Positions 1 to 6,299 of a stretch of 14,567 bases of DNA are shown piece by piece (the first letter of the stretch is position 1; the number at the start of each line of letters is the position of its first letter). The stretch is from GWA2-44-9 sp964429675 (GTDB taxonomy: Bacteria > Patescibacteriota > Minisyncoccia > 2-02-FULL-40-12 > GWA2-44-9). The translations under genes were made by a program, and so were the position numbers. Below the pieces are notes generated by a model. The model was not told where the DNA came from. It ran no database searches and saw only the letters and a list, made by a program, of their open reading frames with translations. The stretch is taken from contig CAYSDF010000021.1 of the NCBI GenBank assembly GCA_964429675.1, forward strand, positions 1 to 14,567, read 5' to 3'.

Positions 1-493
1 AAACCTGCATTTTATTTTTTAAAGTTTCTTTTATAAAAGGTGCGGCATTATTAAGAACATCTTTCGCTCTCGTCAGAAGTAAAAGGGGACGGGATTTTTT
101 CCCTGAAAATTCTTTAGTCAAATCGTCTACCTCCCAGACAGGCGAGTACTCATTCTTCAGGAAAAAAGCTGGTAATACGGTTTTCAACGAATAGCCCAAA
201 GGGGCATAATAATTCTGAGAAATCCATCCAGCGATTTTAAACTCAACTTCACTTACTAAAGCCCTCTCTTCAACGACTTTGTTTATTTTCTTTAACTGAA
301 AGTCATAATTTTTGAGGATTATTTTCTGCTGCTCTAGCGGAATAGCTGAAAGCACCACACCATTTAATTTCCGGCTTCCGACAGAAACCTCTACTACCGA
401 CCCTTTTTCTAATTTCCTGTCAAAAAAATAAGTTAAGAATTGGGGGACGTTGGCGGGTAATATTGTAAGAGGAATTACTTCGATTATGTACAT
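1..493 (-). CDS. priA: Primosomal protein N' (PriA), N-terminal part, cut by window edge
   Basis: PriA is the superfamily 2 helicase that recognises stalled forks and reloads the replisome. The reading frame is open from the ATG at 493 down to the window edge, giving about 164 codons. It reads as the 3'-DNA-binding domain: it begins MYIIEVIPLT, then has LEKGSVVEVSVGSRKLNGVV (compare the family pattern of a short beta barrel followed by G-x-R-K-x-x-G-V-V). It continues with a conserved stretch around residues 85-110 containing W-I-S-Q-N-Y-Y-A-P-L-G-Y and ending in L-P-A-F-F. The helicase motifs lie outside the window. The start is fixed by the family N-terminus and by a promoter 7 nt upstream; no Shine-Dalgarno site is seen, so the mRNA is probably leaderless. 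It is divergent from gltX with 79 bp between starts. The identification rests on recalled family sequence, not a search. Confidence 0.88.
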   Translation of the reverse strand, partial: MYIIEVIPLTILPANVPQFLTYFFDRKLEKGSVVEVSVGSRKLNGVVLSAIPLEQQKIILKNYDFQLKKINKVVEERALVSEVEFKIAGWISQNYYAPLGYSLKTVLPAFFLKNEYSPVWEVDDLTKEFSGKKSRPLLLLTRAKDVLNNAAPFIKETLKNKMQV

Positions 494-500
494 CAACTTA

Positions 501-528
501 ATAGTATACTCTAAAAGTAAAATGGCAA
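501..528 (-). promoter_or_regulatory. priA promoter, leaderless arrangement
   Basis: On the minus strand a -35 box TTGCCA (523-528) is followed by a 16-nt spacer and a -10 box TACTAT (501-506), 7 nt before the priA ATG. An alternative -10, TATACT, lies 2 nt farther upstream. Either choice puts the transcription start at or next to the start codon. Confidence 0.5.
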
Positions 529-537
529 TGCTGAGGG

Positions 538-566
538 TTTGTTTTATCTACTTTTTAGGATATAAT
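538..566 (+). promoter_or_regulatory. gltX promoter, leaderless arrangement
   Basis: A consensus TATAAT (561-566) lies exactly 6 nt before the gltX ATG at 573. A weak -35 (TTTGTT at 538-543) is 17 nt upstream. Transcription would start at about the A of the ATG. The -35 box is only about 10 bp from the divergent priA -35 box, so the two polymerases would compete for the same face of DNA. Confidence 0.6.
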
Positions 567-572
567 TTGATT

Positions 573-1940
573 ATGGAAAAAGGGTCAAAAGTCAGAGTCC
601 GAATTGCTCCCAGCCCCACCGGCTACCTTCATATCGGTACCGCCCGTACCGCTTTTTTTAATTGGCTTTTTGCCAGAAAACATGGAGGAGATTTTATATT
701 AAGAATCGAGGATACCGACCTGGAACGCTCCGAAAAGAAATACGAGGAAGATATCATTCAGGGTCTTTCCTGGCTCGGGATAAAATGGCCCGGGGAAATT
801 TTTTATCAATCTAAACGTCTTAATATGTATGCGGACTATTTGGAAATATTGCTTAAGTCTGGCAAGGCTTTTTGGTGCTATCATACCCAGGAAGAGTTGG
901 AATCTGAGAGAAAGGAACAGATGGCTAAGAAGGAGGCCCCGCGCCACATTTGCGAACACAAGTTTCAAGGGCCAGCCCCAAAACGAGAAAACCAGCCCGG
1001 GATCATTAGATTGGCGGTGGACGAAAACTCCACGGAATTAATCAGTTTTGAAGATGAGATCAGGGGCAAGATAGAATGGGAAAAAAGACTTCTTGGGGAT
1101 TTTAGCCTAGCTAAAGATCTGGAAGTTCCTTTATACAATTTTGCGGTTGTAGCTGACGATATAGACATGAAGATATCGCACGTTATCCGGGGCGAAGATC
1201 ATATTTCAAATACTCCAAAGCAATTACTGATATATGATGCCCTGGGCATGAAACCGCCGATATTTGCTCATTTGCCCCTCATACTTGGATCGGATAAATC
1301 AAAACTTTCTAAGCGCCATGGAGCAACAGCCGTTATTGAATATAAGAAGGATTACCTGCCCGAGTCATTATTAAATTTTATGGGCTACCTTGGATACACA
1401 TATAGCAAAGAGATCCTCACCAAAGAAAAAATGGCTGAGGAGTTTGATTTAAAAAAAGTCCATAAATCCGGGGCGATATTTGATGTTAAAAAATTAAATT
1501 GGATTAATTCACAATATATAAAAGGTCTAGACACCAAAACATTTAAACAACTGGCGGGCATCGAAGAATTACCAGATCAAGCAGTGCTATTAGTGACTGA
1601 ACGTCTTGAAAAATTAAGCGATGTCAGCAATTTTGATTATTTCTGGAAAGAGCCAAAGTATGATAAGGGATTATTGAAATGGAAAAAATCAACATTAGAA
1701 AAATCTGTTGAGACATTGGGAGAAGTTAAAAAATTGCTTGAAAAAATTGATTTTAAAAATGAGATCTTACGGCAAGGGTTAGATAAGCTAAGCGAAAATC
1801 TGGGGGATAGGGGATTAGTATACTGGCCATTGCGGGCGGCTCTGACTGGCAAAGAAAAATCTCCCGATCCGGTAGACATTGCCTTGGCCTTAGGTAAACA
1901 AAAAACTCTAGACAGGATATCTAGAGCCCTTGAGAATTAA
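573..1940 (+). CDS. gltX: Glutamyl-tRNA synthetase (class I)
   Basis: The enzyme charges tRNA with glutamate in the cytoplasm; many bacteria also charge tRNA-Gln this way and then amidate it, but the sequence alone does not say which applies here. The 455-residue protein has the class I signatures: P13-S-P-T-G-Y-L-H20-I-G-T-A-R (HIGH region) in the Rossmann fold, G-E-D-H-I-S-N-T near residue 207, and K244-L-S-K-R-H-G (KMSKS motif). A helical anticodon-binding C-terminus follows and ends L-D-R-I-S-R-A. Length is close to the usual 460-500. The frame is open upstream to a TTG at 450, but that extension would run into priA. The ATG at 573 fits the family start (V-R-V-R-I-A-P-S-P-T-G) and the TATAAT 6 nt upstream. 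Its last 20 bp overlap the CPBP protease gene tail to tail. Confidence 0.96.
   Translation: MEKGSKVRVRIAPSPTGYLHIGTARTAFFNWLFARKHGGDFILRIEDTDLERSEKKYEEDIIQGLSWLGIKWPGEIFYQSKRLNMYADYLEILLKSGKAFWCYHTQEELESERKEQMAKKEAPRHICEHKFQGPAPKRENQPGIIRLAVDENSTELISFEDEIRGKIEWEKRLLGDFSLAKDLEVPLYNFAVVADDIDMKISHVIRGEDHISNTPKQLLIYDALGMKPPIFAHLPLILGSDKSKLSKRHGATAVIEYKKDYLPESLLNFMGYLGYTYSKEILTKEKMAEEFDLKKVHKSGAIFDVKKLNWINSQYIKGLDTKTFKQLAGIEELPDQAVLLVTERLEKLSDVSNFDYFWKEPKYDKGLLKWKKSTLEKSVETLGEVKKLLEKIDFKNEILRQGLDKLSENLGDRGLVYWPLRAALTGKEKSPDPVDIALALGKQKTLDRISRALEN
1900..1926 (-). terminator. Intrinsic terminator of the CPBP protease gene, inside gltX
   Basis: CTCTAGA (1906-1912), a 7-nt loop, and TCTAGAG (1920-1926) form a perfect 7-bp stem. 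Read on the minus strand it is followed by six T residues (A run at 1900-1905 on the plus strand) and then GTTT. The stem starts within the CPBP stop codon, and the whole signal lies inside the last codons of gltX, so the same bases also encode the end of GltX. Confidence 0.6.
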
Positions 1941-2394
1941 TTATAATCAAAACAAAGCTCACTAGATTAACAAACATATGAGCGCTTATGGAAGCTCCTA
2001 GACCGCCTTTCAAAAAAGCTTTGGAAAACATGATTCCTCCAAAACCTTGTATAAATATGTGATGCCAAGAGCCATGCAGATAACCAAATATACAGGAAAC
2101 TAGGAAAATAACAGACCACAGGATATGCTTATTGGAAGTAAACGCCAGAGTTAGGTATATAGGAATAAGCCTGAAGATAAGTTCTTCCACCACCGGTGCC
2201 CATATGACCATGTAATAAAAAAGTAGCAGAATGGGACCTCGCTCATTTTTATGAACGGGTAAATTCATAAAGGGAAAGAACCGCCCCAGCAAAATGAACA
2301 GAATTACAGCCAGAACTGCCCAGGCCAGATATATAGCACCATATCGGATCCCAAGCTGGACTTTCAATACAAAACGGCTAAATCTTTGCTCCAA
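1921..2394 (-). CDS. CPBP family intramembrane glutamic protease (Abi/Rce1-like)
   Basis: This is a multi-pass membrane protein of the CAAX protease and bacteriocin-processing (CPBP) family, putative intramembrane metal-independent glutamic proteases. In 157 residues I see the three family motifs: E70-E71-x3-R75 (EELIFR), F103-x3-H107 (FGYLH) and H139-x3-N143 (HMFVN). They lie in hydrophobic helices at about 23-40, 55-70, 90-107 and 133-153. The start is a TTG: AGGTGG at 2401-2406 is 6 nt from the TTG at 2394 and directly abuts another in-frame TTG at 2400, so 2394 fits better, with 2400 possible. The short length suggests a minimal catalytic core. Its substrate is unknown; family members process prenylated or bacteriocin-like peptides or act in immunity, and nothing nearby identifies a substrate. 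Its 3' end overlaps gltX by 20 bp. Confidence 0.8.
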   Translation of the reverse strand: MEQRFSRFVLKVQLGIRYGAIYLAWAVLAVILFILLGRFFPFMNLPVHKNERGPILLLFYYMVIWAPVVEELIFRLIPIYLTLAFTSNKHILWSVIFLVSCIFGYLHGSWHHIFIQGFGGIMFSKAFLKGGLGASISAHMFVNLVSFVLIIINSQGL

Positions 2395-2406
2395 CTTCAA
2401 CCACCT

Positions 2407-3657
2407 ATGATTTTAAATAACAGAGTTAAAAGAACTATATATAAACTGCTGCCTTTGTCAATTATAGGCGCTATAATTTTGTTTTCTGGGATTACTATTG
2501 CTCAAACCGTAGACCTCCAAGCACAGATAGACGCAGATAACCAGCAAATCGCCGCACTTAATCAGAAGATAGCAGCATACCAAGCCGCGCTCCAGCAGAT
2601 TGGTGCAGATAAAAAAACTCTTCAAGCTGCAATTACCGCGCTTGATCTTCAACGGAATAAAGTCCAGGCTCAAGTGGCCGTTACACAACATCAGATAAAT
2701 GCCACTCAGCTTCAGATTCAGCAACTTGGAGGGCAAATCACAGATACGCAGCAGACAATTATCCTAGACAAAGAGGCTCTGGCCAGGTATTTGCAAAATA
2801 TTCAGCAATCCGACGGAGAATCACTCCTCGTATCAATATTATCATCAAAAACAATCTCCCAGTTCTGGAGCGATCTTGATGCCGTAATCCAATCCCAGGA
2901 AGCTACTATAAAAAAGGTGGAATCTCTGAAGACACAAGAAGCGTCATTGGCGAATGTTCAGTTATCCGTACAACAGAAACAAGATGCACTTTCAGCACAA
3001 AAAAAATCTCTTGCTTCCCAGCAACAATCATTGACCGCAACTGTGCTATCCAAAAGCCAGCTTTTATCCCAAACAAAAAAACAAGAATCAAACTATCAAA
3101 AACTGCTTGCCGCAGCCAAGAAAGAACTCGATAGCTATTCGGCATTCACCCAGAACGCCGGAGGCGCACAGCTACTGCCGCATCAAACCATCTGCGACCC
3201 TTGGGGTTGTTATTATAATCAACGAGATATGGCCTGGGGCGGCCAGCCTCTTAACGGTACAAAGTATACACTTGCCAGCGATGGGTGCTTAGTAACCGCT
3301 ATGGCTATGGTAATGACTCATTACGGTTATCACGACGTGACACCCGTGACCATCAACTCAAACTCAAGCAACTTTGCCTCATACTACCCCGCCTTCCTTC
3401 TTTCTACTATCAATGTCTATGGCGTGACGGCTACCCGGACAGCAGCTGCAATTGATGCCGTCTTGGCAACGGGCAATCCGGTGATTGTAGGCCTAAGAGC
3501 CTACGGCGGCACGCATTTCGTCGTTCTCGTAAGCGGCCAGGGTGGGAACTATTCCATGCGCGATCCATACGTCCCGAACGGTAAAGATATTAGCTTCTCA
3601 ACCAAATATAAGCTGAGAGAAATATATAGTATCGCAAGGGTAATAATCAGCGGCTAA
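2407..3657 (+). CDS. Secreted coiled-coil protein with C39-like cysteine peptidase domain
   Basis: This is a probable exported cell-wall or envelope peptidase of 416 residues. Residues 1-33 form a signal peptide: a basic N-terminus (NNRVKRTIYK), a hydrophobic core, then T-I-A-Q. Residues 36-125 and 160-245 are long Gln/Ala/Leu-rich coiled coils like those of PcsB, CwlO and EnvC. Residues 258-416 are a papain-fold C39-like domain with Q272 (YYNQRD, oxyanion hole), catalytic C294 (A-S-D-G-C-L-V-T-A-M), H370 (G-G-T-H-F-V-V-L) and D386 (R-D-P-Y). All catalytic residues are present, so it should be active. The frame opens at TTG 2386, but ATG 2407 gives the better signal peptide; no Shine-Dalgarno site is seen. 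Coiled-coil regulators usually place hydrolases at division sites; that role here is inference, and peptide rather than peptidoglycan cleavage is equally possible. Confidence 0.82.
   Translation: MILNNRVKRTIYKLLPLSIIGAIILFSGITIAQTVDLQAQIDADNQQIAALNQKIAAYQAALQQIGADKKTLQAAITALDLQRNKVQAQVAVTQHQINATQLQIQQLGGQITDTQQTIILDKEALARYLQNIQQSDGESLLVSILSSKTISQFWSDLDAVIQSQEATIKKVESLKTQEASLANVQLSVQQKQDALSAQKKSLASQQQSLTATVLSKSQLLSQTKKQESNYQKLLAAAKKELDSYSAFTQNAGGAQLLPHQTICDPWGCYYNQRDMAWGGQPLNGTKYTLASDGCLVTAMAMVMTHYGYHDVTPVTINSNSSNFASYYPAFLLSTINVYGVTATRTAAAIDAVLATGNPVIVGLRAYGGTHFVVLVSGQGGNYSMRDPYVPNGKDISFSTKYKLREIYSIARVIISG
2434..2461 (-). promoter_or_regulatory. Promoter of the CPBP protease gene
   Basis: On the minus strand a perfect -35 TTGACA (2456-2461) and TATAGT (2434-2439) are separated by 16 nt. 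Transcription would start near 2427, giving a leader of about 30 nt that carries the AGGTGG site. The promoter lies inside the signal-peptide codons of the divergent C39 peptidase gene. Confidence 0.55.
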
Positions 3658-3681
3658 GTAAGTCCCCGGGGAGACTTACTT
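3656..3681 (+). terminator. Hairpin after the C39 peptidase gene, possible terminator or operator
   Basis: AAGTAAGTC (3656-3664) pairs with GACTTACTT (3673-3681), a perfect 9-bp stem around an 8-nt GC-rich loop (CCCGGGGA). It starts on the last two bases of the C39 peptidase stop codon. There is no T tract, so it is a weak intrinsic terminator at best. It ends 7 nt before the extended -10 of the next gene and covers where its -35 would be, so an operator role is an alternative. Confidence 0.4.
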
Positions 3682-3687
3682 CAAATA

Positions 3688-3696
3688 TGATATAAT
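3688..3696 (+). promoter_or_regulatory. Extended -10 promoter, leaderless arrangement
   Basis: TGATATAAT is a perfect extended -10 (TGn plus TATAAT at 3691-3696), lying 6 nt before the ATG at 3703. No clear -35 is present, as expected for extended -10 promoters. The transcript would begin at the start codon. Confidence 0.65.
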
Positions 3697-3702
3697 ATTA
3701 GT

Positions 3703-4941
3703 ATGGTTAAAATTCTCATATTAGGTGGGGGATTTGGGGGAATAAGAACGGCTTTAGATCTAGAAAAAAAGCTCAGAGATGAGACTGAGATAACTCTTAT
3801 CGACAAAAACAGCTACCATCTATTTGTGCCCGACTTATACGAGGTGGCTTCTGTTTATGGCATGGAACGGGATCCGTTTGCCGTGAAAATGAAGAAAACG
3901 ATCTGTATTCCTTTTGCAGATATATTTGAAAATAAAAAAATAAATTTTGTTCAAGCTGAAGTTGCCGAAATAGATCTTAAAAATCAAAAAGTAATCACAA
4001 AAGGCGAGAATGAACTTGATTACGACTACCTTGTTCTTGGATTTGGAAGCCAGCCAACTGACTTTGGAATTCCCGGGGTGATGGAATATACTTATCAATT
4101 CAAGAGCCTCACCGATGGCTTGATGGTAAACGAGACTATTAACGATCTTCTCGAAAAAGCTTCCCAAGGTAAGAAAAACCTCCCCGTCAGAATTCTTATT
4201 ATCGGTGCTGGCTTTACTGGTATCGAATTGGGGGCAGAATTGTCTTGCTGTATTAAAAACATAGCCAACAGATGCCGCATGGATCGCGGCTGCACTATTA
4301 TCACATTATTTGAAGCCAGTCCTAAGATTTTGCCTATGGTCTCCGAAAAAGAGCGTCAAATGATTGAAAAAAGGCTGACTAATCTAGGAGTTGTTTTAAT
4401 GGCAAATTCGCCGATAGAAGAAGTGGGTTCAGGCTTTGTAAAATTAAGAGACGGCCACACGATGTCTGGAGATATGATTATTTGGACGGCAGGAATCCAG
4501 CCCAATAAAATATTACAAAATATCAAGGGATTAACTTTGAACAAGGGCAAAGTTATAGTCAACAGCAATCTTATTGCTACTGGCCATGAGAATATATTCG
4601 CAATAGGGGACAATGTCGAATTTATAGACCCTGCCACCCACAAGCCGATTCCCGCTATGGCTTATATAGCCGGCAATCAGGGTAAAGTTGCTGCAAATAA
4701 TATTTACAATTTAATTAAAAATAAAAAATTGCAGCCGTACAAACCGGCATATGACACTTGGATAGCACCGACTGGAGGCAAATTTGCCGTTGCTCATTTG
4801 TGGGGGATGACTATTAAGGGATTCTGGGGATGGATTATCCGAGAGTTGGTTGACTTGAGACACCTATTATCAATACTCTCATTTAAAAAAGCCCTAAAGG
4901 TTTTCTGGGAAGAAACAACAATCTTCATGAAAAATGACTAG
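3703..4941 (+). CDS. Type II NADH dehydrogenase-like FAD/NAD(P) oxidoreductase
   Basis: This 412-residue flavoprotein of the two-dinucleotide-fold family is most like NDH-2, which passes electrons from NADH to quinone without pumping protons. Visible motifs are the FAD fold G8-G-G-F-G-G13 with acidic D34 ending the second strand (L-I-D), the NADH fold G168-A-G-F-T-G-I-E-L-G177, W-T-A-G near 261, and the FAD-binding A-T-G-H-E-N-I-F-A-I-G-D303. The segment P317-A-M-A-Y-I-A-G-N-Q326-G is followed by an aromatic, amphipathic C-terminus (about 366-405) of the kind NDH-2 uses to sit on the membrane. A sulfide:quinone or ferredoxin reductase relative is possible, but I see no paired redox cysteines typical of SQR (C182-C183 are adjacent). 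It is a single-gene unit with its own leaderless promoter; no other respiratory gene is in the window. Confidence 0.8.
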   Translation: MVKILILGGGFGGIRTALDLEKKLRDETEITLIDKNSYHLFVPDLYEVASVYGMERDPFAVKMKKTICIPFADIFENKKINFVQAEVAEIDLKNQKVITKGENELDYDYLVLGFGSQPTDFGIPGVMEYTYQFKSLTDGLMVNETINDLLEKASQGKKNLPVRILIIGAGFTGIELGAELSCCIKNIANRCRMDRGCTIITLFEASPKILPMVSEKERQMIEKRLTNLGVVLMANSPIEEVGSGFVKLRDGHTMSGDMIIWTAGIQPNKILQNIKGLTLNKGKVIVNSNLIATGHENIFAIGDNVEFIDPATHKPIPAMAYIAGNQGKVAANNIYNLIKNKKLQPYKPAYDTWIAPTGGKFAVAHLWGMTIKGFWGWIIRELVDLRHLLSILSFKKALKVFWEETTIFMKND

Positions 4942-4947
4942 GATTAT

Positions 4948-5009
4948 TTGTCATTGATGTATTTTGTGGTATAGTAATTATATAAGCTAGGCAGGGGATT
5001 AGGTATAAT
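4948..5009 (+). promoter_or_regulatory. Promoter region of the secreted low-complexity protein gene
   Basis: TTGTCA (4948-4953), a 16-nt spacer and TATAGT (4970-4975) form one promoter. A second perfect -10, TATAAT (5004-5009), lacks a good -35. The resulting leader of roughly 35-70 nt carries TCCTGA (5021-5026), which can pair with TCAGGA (5045-5050). That pairing would loop out the GGAG ribosome site (5039-5042) and cover the first base of the start codon. Confidence 0.45.
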
Positions 5010-5049
5010 TTCAGAGGCCTTCCTGAGATTCTGCAAACGGAGTTTCAGG

Positions 5050-5619
5050 ATGGTCTCCAAATTAGTAAAATTGTTGCTAATCCCCACTCTAGGAATTATT
5101 ATTTTAATCCCTGGCATTATTTTTGCTGACTCAACTGGTATCGAGGCTCCTTCAACTACTGTCTCAGGATCTCCGGCTTCATCGCCTACGACAACTCCCT
5201 TTCAATCTTATTCTCAAAAACAACATTCTCTCTTTAATTCAAATTTAGACCTTTCCACTGGCGCTAGTACTTCGGGAGCCCTCCAGAAGGTACTCAGCCC
5301 TATCAATGGCCTTCTAAATAACATCATCCAGGCCATGAAAGGGTTCAACTACTCAAAATTTAGCCTTCCTGGGACTCAAGGAGCAGCTACTGATACCTCA
5401 GGTACCACCAATACTCAACCAAGCCCTTCATCAGGCTCTTCCGGCTATGATATCCAAAAGATCCTGGAAACCGTCCAAACCCTTAAAAAAGATGCTGCCG
5501 CCCAGCAGGGCACGTTAGCCACAATCAAAACAGTATTTCTTTTTATAGCCCAGCTGACGCTTACAACACTCGATGTAATAAGCCAAATTATCAAAGGCCT
5601 CATCTCTTGGATTAAATAG
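5050..5619 (+). CDS. Secreted low-complexity protein of unknown function
   Basis: I do not recognise a family. The 189-residue protein begins with a clear signal peptide (residues 1-26, basic then strongly hydrophobic, ending I-I-F-A-D-S). A Ser/Thr/Pro-rich linker runs from about 28 to 60. A helix-prone region (about 76-100) with L-N-N-I-I-Q-A-M is followed by a second Ser/Thr/Gly/Pro linker (104-132), then a C-terminal region with an amphipathic helix (134-155) and a hydrophobic segment (159-187) ending I-S-W-I-K. The last segment could be a membrane anchor or pack against a partner. GGAG at 5039-5042 lies 7 nt from the ATG, which decides the start. This arrangement suggests a protein held at or outside the cell surface; nothing points to an enzymatic role. 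Confidence 0.75.
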   Translation: MVSKLVKLLLIPTLGIIILIPGIIFADSTGIEAPSTTVSGSPASSPTTTPFQSYSQKQHSLFNSNLDLSTGASTSGALQKVLSPINGLLNNIIQAMKGFNYSKFSLPGTQGAATDTSGTTNTQPSPSSGSSGYDIQKILETVQTLKKDAAAQQGTLATIKTVFLFIAQLTLTTLDVISQIIKGLISWIK

Positions 5620-5701
5620 CCAGGGGAGTCCTCCTCCCAAGGATATGTCGCATAACCATCATTATGCGCACTCCTATAGTTAACTCTTGGGCTACCTCCC
5701 C
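5617..5701. repeat. Nested inverted repeats between two convergent stop codons
   Basis: Three nested stems fill the space between the genes: GGGGAG (5623-5628) with CTCCCC (5696-5701), CCCAAG (5636-5641) with CTTGGG (5686-5691), and a perfect 7-bp hairpin CGCATAA (5649-5655) / TTATGCG (5662-5668) with a 6-nt loop. An alternative outer stem pairs TAGCC (5617-5621) with GGCTA (5690-5694) and so contains both stop codons. There is no T run, so this is not a classic terminator on either strand, but it may end or stabilise both transcripts. Confidence 0.5.
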
Positions 5702-6216
5702 CATCTAAAATCCCTACTTCTTTTAGACTTGTACTTAGACATTTGATGCCTTATTTTTTGTAATACGTAGGCATCATCTTTATTAAGATCTTTTTTGATA
5801 AATCCCTTCTGGCCTTCTTTTATATTTAATATACCGTCTTTATTGTTGTCCAGTATTTTGACGGCTTCTGACCACAACTCAAAGTCCCCCCTCTTTTTTG
5901 CCCTTAACTGATGTTTCCTAAAATAGGGTATTATAATCTCGGCCAACTCTTTACTATTTTGAACTGAAAATCTGGCCTGGTGGCTAGAAAAAGTAACATG
6001 GCCGCAGCTTAAGGTACTTCTAATCAGATTCAGGATGTCTGAATCATCGGCGCGCAATACGATAGCAAACTCGACTGCCCAATAAAAATACTCCCTCACC
6101 TTTCCGTCAAGTTTATTCTTTTTCTTATCTTTTCTAAATTTAAGAGAGAAGCAGCCTTCACCATCTACAAAACCGGCAATATAGTCTCCGGGTAAATTTT
6201 GGATTTCTTTTGTCAT
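5692..6216 (-). CDS. Freestanding LAGLIDADG homing endonuclease
   Basis: Homing endonucleases cut a long DNA target and so spread their own gene. The 174-residue protein has one LAGLIDADG helix, Y12-I-A-G-F-V-D-G-E20-G-C-F, with E20 in the position of the metal-binding acidic residue. The expected beta-rich DNA-contacting region follows (S-L-K-F-R, W-A-V-E-F-A-I-V-L-R, A-R-F-S-V-Q-N). One motif implies a homodimer. The basic tail (from about 155) is usual for DNA binding. It lies alone between genes, not inside a recognisable intron or intein, and has its own promoter with TAATGT 6 nt before the ATG. Its stop faces the stop of the secreted protein across a structured spacer. It could be an escaped intron endonuclease or a domesticated nuclease or regulator; the intact motif favours activity. 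Confidence 0.88.
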   Translation of the reverse strand: MTKEIQNLPGDYIAGFVDGEGCFSLKFRKDKKKNKLDGKVREYFYWAVEFAIVLRADDSDILNLIRSTLSCGHVTFSSHQARFSVQNSKELAEIIIPYFRKHQLRAKKRGDFELWSEAVKILDNNKDGILNIKEGQKGFIKKDLNKDDAYVLQKIRHQMSKYKSKRSRDFRWGR

Positions 6217-6222
6217 GACTTA

Positions 6223-6251
6223 ACATTAGCCTAACGTCGCACAAATTTCAA
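6223..6251 (-). promoter_or_regulatory. Homing endonuclease promoter, leaderless arrangement
   Basis: On the minus strand TTGAAA (6246-6251) and TAATGT (6223-6228) are 17 nt apart, and the -10 is 6 nt from the ATG. The -35 matches five of six consensus bases. No Shine-Dalgarno site is present. Confidence 0.5.
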
Positions 6252-6269
6252 TACCGAAAATGTGGATAA

Positions 6270-6299
6270 AATAAAAAGGCCTATCCCCTAGGCCCCTTT
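6270..6299 (-). terminator. Intrinsic terminator of the small basic protein gene
   Basis: On the minus strand TAGGCC/GGCCTA arms (6278-6283 and 6289-6294) form a 6-bp stem with a 5-nt loop, followed by TTTTTATTTT. It begins a few bases after the stop codon at 6298-6300. It insulates the homing endonuclease gene downstream on the same strand. Confidence 0.8.

Noticed and set aside
450..572. N-terminal extension of gltX from a TTG at 450
   Set aside because: It would overlap the start of priA, adds 41 residues with no counterpart in the family, and ignores the TATAAT 6 nt before the ATG at 573.
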